Source: Caenorhabditis remanei
Taxonomy: Eukaryota > Nematoda > Chromadorea > Rhabditida > Rhabditidae
Reading direction: 5' to 3'
Assembly: GCF_010183535.1 (NCBI RefSeq)
Contig: NC_071332.1
Location: 12,524,001-12,588,000 of the forward strand
DNA length: 64,000 nt
How positions within the stretch are numbered: position 1 is the stretch's first letter; each line of letters begins with the position of its first letter. The position numbers were made by a program, and so were the translations under genes. Below are positions 59,301 through 64,000 of this stretch, in pieces. Below the pieces are notes generated by a model. It saw only the letters and a program-made list of their open reading frames with translations. It had not been told where the DNA came from and ran no database searches.

Positions 59301-59827
59301 ACTTTTGTTGGTTTCATAATAATCTCAATTACGAACCTGATGTTGATTTCCGTCCAATCCAGGTGCTTCGAACGTCTTTCCAAGCTCCCATCCTTGGTAG
59401 TTGGTGTTCTTTTTCGATGTGAGATTCTCCATGTTGTACCTGACAATCAAAAAGTTATTATTTCGGAAAGAGCTATGAGTAGGGAAGTCAGTCACTCTCC
59501 CTGCTTTCAAAACACCTATATTTGACATTCAACTATTTTCCCATTCGCTTGTGTTCACATTTCAAAAAGTATGGCGGTTCTCACACTGACAGTTTTTTCG
59601 GTAGCTCGTAACAATCAATATTTCCTCCTGCAGGAATCCTGAACGCGTATATTCCCAACATAAACTCACTTTCCGACTTCTTGATTTTGTGAAATCACTT
59701 TTGTTAATCCCGCCAGCTTGATCATTTGTCTCACGAACCAGTTGACACCCTTCGACGAGAGGAATTCATCGAAGTTCTCGCTTTTGTCAAGTTGATAGCG
59801 TCCGAAGAACTTGTCTGGGATGGACAT
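53390..59827 (-). CDS. Intracellular fatty-acid-binding protein (lipocalin-type)
   Basis: Three exons, 59827-59670, 59439-59337 and 53566-53390, close to 145 codons. The protein starts MSIPDKFFGRYQLDKSENF, has the FABP features GVNWFVRQMIKLAGL, GWELGKTFEAPGLDG, ITFDFKDEVLSE and a C-terminal NGIVCRRWFKK, and has no signal peptide, so it is cytosolic. It belongs to the lbp family, which carries fatty acids and related lipids in the cell and to the nucleus; I cannot say which paralog. The second intron is 5.8 kb, almost all of it a composite transposon (53837-59270). Coding sequence and splice sites appear intact despite the insertion. Confidence 0.92.
53837..54473 (+). repeat. Left terminal inverted repeat
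   Basis: It matches the complement of 58633-59270 with few mismatches over its whole length. CCACATAATGATACGATCAG occurs twice, at the tip (about 53845) and again about 185 bp inside (about 54029). Confidence 0.85.
54883..57681 (-). CDS. LINE ORF2: AP-type endonuclease and reverse transcriptase
   Basis: Starting from the ATG at 57681 (MGLGNQRAKG) it has 932 codons; the frame is open further upstream but without need. Endonuclease motifs are VIALTETKLN, GGGVALLIS, ITGDFNMPHIDW and LFSDHKLI. Reverse transcriptase motifs are NNYRPIALTS, YGFRANRSC, AIYIDFSKAFDKVPH, SGVPQGSVLGPLLFLLYIND and LLMFADDLKLFS with the catalytic FADD, then the thumb and a C-terminal region (YGCTIFSPYL). It nicks the target and primes reverse transcription there. 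The frame has no stop across all domains, so the copy may be active or young. Confidence 0.93.
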   Translation of the reverse strand: MGLGNQRAKGKPCSLAYANCFAISNKISYLNYLASFYSFDVIALTETKLNDTFPDAILSLDNMFTVFRKDRTRHGGGVALLISKSVRCSLITIPEALSAVEIIAVDVFINGKSTRIISCYHANHSSDIGPIIEALEFLLSTHKQTIITGDFNMPHIDWSSMTASDSKCNEFLSFVLRNGLCQHVHSPTRLNPDHILDLLLTNTPSVREVVVGELFSDHKLIRATLNLSLKKLPNHKTLLNFRKADYDSINFVLSNMNWNSIFRELSVEEMYSQLLEVTTNLINTYVPTVTRNVLRKKYPAEVRRLQKLKLYIWRNEGNSERYKAISALLKKSLTDYDTSELEKKLTTGSSKTFFRFMKDHMKPFHEVGIIKNNGEIICDDITKAELFADKFSEVFTHDDGNVPFFKPRFNSIIDGYEFEPYIVEAVLAKLKPRHNRTPDQIPAIFLKKVATAIALPLTLIYNKSLATGNIPHIWKKAIVVPLHKKGLRSDCNNYRPIALTSSVCKTMETILRRVLVQHLNVNSLLNGSQYGFRANRSCESQLIHYQGTLLHDLENHKANYAIYIDFSKAFDKVPHNKLLTKLEGYGVHGNLLRWLSMFLTNRIQVISLNGTYSKPMDVISGVPQGSVLGPLLFLLYINDISDNVDSNLLMFADDLKLFSPHANLLRDDLNTISEWCSKWQMTVAPNKCEVIEFRFSSRNLKLRTSPDFQISGLKLPFVRHIRDLGIFFSDDLSFTHHVNIILRRSQFRVNMLFNILKNSTMEVFIRCYIIYIRPILEYGCTIFSPYLKLHIRKIESIQKSFVHRIFKKFGIEYTSYFNALDICGLDSLELRRLVFDLVFIYKSIISREIYCANALFTFIPSVKSLRRHPFYLRCNIKNSNKSSSQFLTNRTLNCWNSLPVSSFPVKSSSRSFKTNLKHVDLSKYLTLSPLNY
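57636..58439 (-). CDS. LINE ORF1 (coiled-coil, RNA-binding-like)
   Basis: 267 codons, from the ATG at 58439 to the TAG at 57636-57638. The first third has helix- and coiled-coil-like heptads (LTEIHKQNLSLLSQNKVLND and on). The second half has an RRM-like feel (HSVIIKNSKLL, PPLLKLSW, VLATFEKRKAEVTFCKNA) and a basic C-terminus. ORF1 proteins of non-LTR elements coat the RNA and act as chaperones. No stop codon or frameshift is visible. It overlaps ORF2 by about 46 nt in another frame. Confidence 0.75.
   Translation of the reverse strand: MDDSAVFTLDNGLFDPSILLDLKSKNPDSPSELLVVIKCMASALTEIHKQNLSLLSQNKVLNDKIVKLENIMGNLVEKVQSPSTINKVDEKSYASILAKSIQAPATQVALIKAAQLANSLEERKHSVIIKNSKLLNDPNTDMDTCSALTEACNVTSASSVFRLAQKTGPPLLKLSWSSAADANKVLATFEKRKAEVTFCKNASIRPDLSKPELIKYRNAWKKAIELNNQEKQRIYTVRNLEVVKITYKKDQVPWAWEIREQKASPAH
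58633..59270 (-). repeat. Right terminal inverted repeat
   Basis: This is the inverted copy of the left repeat. Mismatches are mostly single-base, for example ATTGTGAAA against ATCGTAAAA, pointing to a fairly recent origin. It carries the same two internal copies of the 20-mer. Confidence 0.85.
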
Positions 59828-60101
59828 GGCGTTCTCTGCAATATTTATGATGATGCAAGTGCAGAAATCTTAATTAACGCACGATAAAATAAGAATAATC
59901 AATCGTAAAGCTAAAAGATATTTTCAGAGCAAAAGAACTTCAAGCACTTTGAGTTTATGGTCAATTTTATTCAAAAAAAAGGATTGAATAAAATAATCGC
60001 GTCTTATCCGAGAGGAGTACACGCAACTGAGCCGGACTTTCCGATCGGTATTTCTCGGCCCTGTGGTAAAATTTTACGCGCGAAGTTCAAATTAAATAAA
60101 A

Positions 60102-60423
60102 ATGTTTAGCATTTCGAAAAAGCAGGTCAGAATTCTGGGTTCAGGTGTATAAAATTGTTCATTTCATATAACATTTAGGAACCGTTTTGTTATTAACTCT
60201 TAGTGCAACAAATGCCTTCAAGTACCTCTTTTCAAAGTGTCTTGTTCATTTTTGTACAAAATAGAATGAAGAAGCAACAGGAATTCCAGTTTATCTGAAG
60301 AACGGAATAACATTTGAAAAACCAGCAGTGTGCGACCGCAAGTTACAGTTCTTTGATAAAAGAATTCAAGAGATTCCGTCCAAGGTGCGAACCAGTTCGA
60401 AGAAGTTCCACCACCCTGCCTGA
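60102..60423 (+). CDS. Small basic protein of 60 residues, unrecognised
   Basis: Exons 60102-60125 and 60265-60423 join in phase at a GTCAG donor and an AAAATAG acceptor to 60 codons. The product (MFSISKKQNEEATGIPVYLK, then NGITFEKPAVCDRKLQFFDK and a Lys/His-rich end) has balanced composition and no signal peptide or membrane segment. It starts 275 bp from the divergent fatty-acid-binding protein gene, so the two may share a promoter. A donor-like AAG|GTGCGA at 60383 could extend it into further exons. I do not recognise a family. Confidence 0.5.
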
Positions 60424-63400
60424 AGAAACTGAACCGAGTACTCTCAGAAACTCAGAAACACTTTTTTCAAACATTGAATATCTGGAAGATGTGATCAGCT
60501 GTTTCTCACTTTTCTAACTGTTTACCATTCTCCTAAAGTTCACTGTATTCAAAAGTTTTTTTTTAAACAGACTTTGTTTCACTAGTCACTCAAACGTTGG
60601 ATGAAAGCCAAAGTTTTTCTCCATACTGTAAATAGTTATTGGAACTTCCCACTTTCTGTTTCAATGGATCAAACTTTGAAATTCTCCTAATTCCATCATT
60701 GACTTGAATTCATTAAAGCCACAGTTGAATGATTCATTCTAGCCTAAAAACTCGAGATCCTCATATTTTCGTTCTCTCTTATGCATTTTTATTTCACTAG
60801 CCGCAAAAAAATCAAGAAAACAAGAATAATCCAAGTTGACACGTTGAGTGTTTTGTTGGCACACAGCCAACGCCTTCATTTAGTTTTCGTCATCTTCTTC
60901 CTTCTTCTTCTTCTTCTTCTTCTTCTTCTTCTTCTTCTTCTTCTTCTTCTTCTTCTTTCATCTGAAAATTAGGATGAAGAAAAGATGGAAAAGGATGTTA
61001 TGAGAAACGCCAAAAAGTAGCTTTCGGGGGTGCAAAAGACACTTTAATCAGATTGGTCAGACACATTCGAAATGATCAAATGCCTGAAGTCGTTGGGTGG
61101 AACCGAGAGAGTATGAAGAGTGTGGAGACGCAGAGAGGACGGGAGCACGAAGTGGGCATTCACAACTTTTCTTTTTTCTCAAAGCTCTTCGCCTCTTCAT
61201 TTCTGGAAAAACGAAGAAGGACATCTTATGTCTAAAACTCAAATATGTTCTATATGCATTTCCGTTTCTTTTTCAGATTCTGATGTTATTCACTTCAGAA
61301 AACCTAGAGGAGCAGCAGAGTAGGCTACGATATCAAATTTCCATAACAAGTGAAAACCGACTAAACTTTTTAGTATGTGTTTTATGACGTGCTTATTCTC
61401 TTCTTCTTCTTCTGTGCTACGTGCCACGTGACACCTTTTTCGATCTTGGACCAGTCAGCTGTTGGTCCCAAAAAAAGGATGAGCACTCGTATTTTTCGTT
61501 TATTATTCTAAATTTGAAAGAGATGATTTCAGAATATCGAGAATCTCTAGGGCGGCAGTTGTTTTCATTTCTTCTTTTTTCTTCGTTTCCTATTCATCGT
61601 CTTCTATTTTTTTCCATTTTTATGTGTATGAAGTAGGAGAGAAAAACAAAGAAAAGAAAAAAACTATTCATTCTGAATATATATTTTCTCTTTTTTCTCT
61701 CTCATCCGGGACATCATCAACATTTCAAAAATTCGACACTTATCACTCAAACATGAAATATTCATTCTTTCTTCGTTCTCTCTTTTTCCTTTTTCTCTTT
61801 TTGGTGTGGTGTGGATGAAGAAGAAAAACGAAAATGAGATCCAGATGAATTCATGTGGAAATGGTTTCTTTCTTTGAAAAAAAAAACTGTTATTCTCCTA
61901 TTTTCCGTCCCTCCGATCTCCTCACGCCGGTGTCCAGCAGTTCCAGTTTTGAGATTTCGGATTCTTCCAAATTTGGAAACATTTCCAATTACTTTTACCT
62001 AAAAAAGCTAGACTCAATCTTCTATTTCTGTGCTGCCTCTACTGGATTTATGCAAAAGAGATCATCAGTATTAAAATAGAATAATCATCAAATGTGAGGC
62101 TTCTCAGGGTCTTTAGAATAATCAAAACACTCCGATTGGTCTAATTGGGTCTAGTGCACTTTTAATTTCAGACAAGACCAAACATCCAGTTTTCTAGTAG
62201 ATATGAAATTGATCAGAACTTGAAAAGGTCTCAATTGTAGACATTCCTAACAACTGTGATTTACTTTCCTTCTTTTTCTACTATCTCTATTTCGCTTTGA
62301 GTCTTTTTTCTAGAATTTTGATTAAAAACCTTCGGCATTTCTCTGACATTTATCTATAATTGAATCCAGTCTGCAGCTGATTTCTTTCTCTTGATAAGGC
62401 CAAAGAAATCTGAATTAGTTTTCAGTAACCAATTTCTCTCCATTGAATTATGTATTCCAGCTCTTTTTAGCCACGATTTTACTATTTTTGGAAGAAACAT
62501 TACAGATTTACTTCTGCAATTATACTAAGAAGTCGACTCTCCATAAAACTTTCCCATCATTCCTCCATTCAAGATGTTCAAAATGAGTCAATACATCTCT
62601 TAGTATGCCCAACAAAGCATCTTCTTCTTCTTCTCGACGACATTAGGTCTCTCCAATTGACCCTACTAATTCAATTTGACGGTCTTCTTCTGCCATGTTG
62701 CCTAAAAGGCTGCTGCTCCGTCCCTTTCGTCCATTCATTCAATGGACCCTTCCATCTTTGCCGAATATCTAACTTATCTCAGCTCTAAATCGTACGGAAC
62801 AAGAAAGAAACGTCACTTCTCTTCCAAAACAGCATACTTCTCCCCCATTCTTCCCTTCTTTTTCACACTATAATTTTCTTGAGCTTTACGACGAAAAAGG
62901 CTCTTGAGTCTTCAGTGTTGAATCACTGAAAAACGAGAAAAAGAGACAAGTACAAATTTAGGAAAACGGGGGAAACGGATTGATGTCTTTTTCGAAAGTT
63001 GTACTTTCTCAAACTCCTCCTTTTTCATTTCTGTTTGATGTTTACACGACAACCGGATATGTTGGATCCGCAGTTCTCGCTCTCTCTGATAGTTTTGTTC
63101 AGATTTCTGGGAAATCAGTTGTCTCATAGTTTCCAACAGACTTCCTTGTTAATGTATTTGACTGTATCTTTGTATCTTTCTTGGAAATGTGTTCTCTTAG
63201 GAATACTGTATCGAGGAAGTAAATAGTCGAACAATAAAAATGGCATGCATCTGTGCTTTCTGTTTAGTCCATAACCGTATTCATTGCTCTTTGTACGATT
63301 AGAACACCATTATCCACTTATGGTTTCGATTTGGAAAAAAAGTTGCATTTCTAAAGTGAATTTGCCACTGATATGATATGAAATTTCACCAGTTTCTCCA

Positions 63401-64000
63401 TTATTCATTCATATTTCTCTCCATCTGCTCCAATACTTTGAATTCTCGATCCATTTGTACTTTTACTAAATTTCTCTCAATGTCTTCACCCCTCTCTTCA
63501 TCTCATAAATTAGCATTATTAAGAGAACTATAAAAAGAGAAAATTGTTTGCAGAAGAGACACTTAATTAGCCTTATTTCGTGTATCGAATCGAAAGTGTT
63601 TTCAATTTCTCTTCAGAATATAGTAAACCGAAAGCCAACTTTTTTGAAAATTTGGGAATTTCCTGTTCCAATATTTTCCAGACATGATGAAAATAGGAAA
63701 CGTGAGAAAGATAGAGATCCAGTTCCGTTTAGTTATTCATTCCTTTCGTTTTCTGAAAATTGATTATCATTTCTCAATATCCTTTTCTAACTGAATTCTG
63801 AATTATTGCTTGATCTCATTTCATTTTTTAATTCCAGAAGCATTATTTAGAGGACCATATTTTCAACTTCTAGTCCGTCAATTTTCTGTGATCTGGATAC
63901 GAAAACTCGGAACTCTTCCGATACTTCTCGTCTTCTGTTTCAACGTTCCTCCTCCTTCCAATTCTCTCTCTCTCTCCTTCTTCCTACTCGAACCACTCCA
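60424..64000. other. Non-coding end of the window
   Basis: No gene is seen. The stretch is AT- and CT-rich, with a long CTT microsatellite. Open frames here are short and composition-driven. Confidence 0.45.
60893..60957 (+). repeat. (CTT)n microsatellite
   Basis: An almost perfect run of about 20 CTT units, with one TTCC interruption near its left end. Confidence 0.95.

Noticed and set aside
1..64000. tRNA, rRNA or CRISPR features
   Set aside because: I found no cloverleaf with matching A/B boxes, no rRNA-like block and no spaced direct repeats by eye; a tRNAscan-SE run would be needed to exclude tRNAs firmly.

Overview
The window is nuclear DNA from a nematode, almost certainly a Caenorhabditis species. 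Genes are split by many short introns (often 45-55 nt) with TTTCAG-type acceptors and GTAAGT/GTGAGT donors. Several families are nematode hallmarks (ground-like hedgehog-related, transthyretin-like, SL-trans-splice-like start contexts). The set PEBP, eIF5, MEMO1 and papilin (mig-6) matches, from memory, a cluster on C. elegans chromosome V (F40A3.3, C37C3.2, C37C3.8, C37C3.6). No database search was possible: product names rest on motifs read from the translations, and the exon models were built by hand so that splice sites and reading phase close.

Layout. 1-3978 has no supported gene. 3979-5605 (-) is an EGF-type membrane protein, 6344-7261 (-) a PEBP with a mitochondrial-type N-terminus, and 8150-8785 (-) a small single-pass protein. 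13205-14840 (+) is a membrane-anchored pseudokinase, 18229-19032 (+) a four-helix membrane protein, and 19713-20439 (+) a secreted Cys-rich protein. 20602-23908 (-) fuses a NADAR domain to an Arg/Ser-rich tail and lies 99 bp downstream of the eIF5 poly(A) signal (eIF5 24215-25848, -), so the two look like an operon. 28120-29540 (+) is a BTB protein and 32072-33174 (+) is MEMO1. 33508-34917 (-) is a ground-like protein.

35227-48434 (-) is the papilin gene mig-6: 18 exons, 2172 codons for the long form, and a short form made by reading through a splice donor. One 3.8-kb intron holds three complete genes on the other strand: PTTG1IP-like, transthyretin-like, and an EGF-type membrane protein. The last two have operon-like spacing.

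48435-53389 has no supported gene. 53390-59827 (-) is an intracellular fatty-acid-binding protein gene whose second intron carries a 5.4-kb composite transposon. Its ~640-bp terminal inverted repeats begin and end like Tc1/Tc3 elements at TA dinucleotides, but its interior is an intact-looking two-ORF LINE. A 60-codon gene (60102-60423, +) is divergent from it, and the rest to 64000 is non-coding apart from a long CTT microsatellite.

The points most worth following are the LINE-carrying TIR element, the NADAR-RS fusion with two GGGCC-rich foldback elements in its introns, the nested gene nest inside mig-6, and the membrane pseudokinase.
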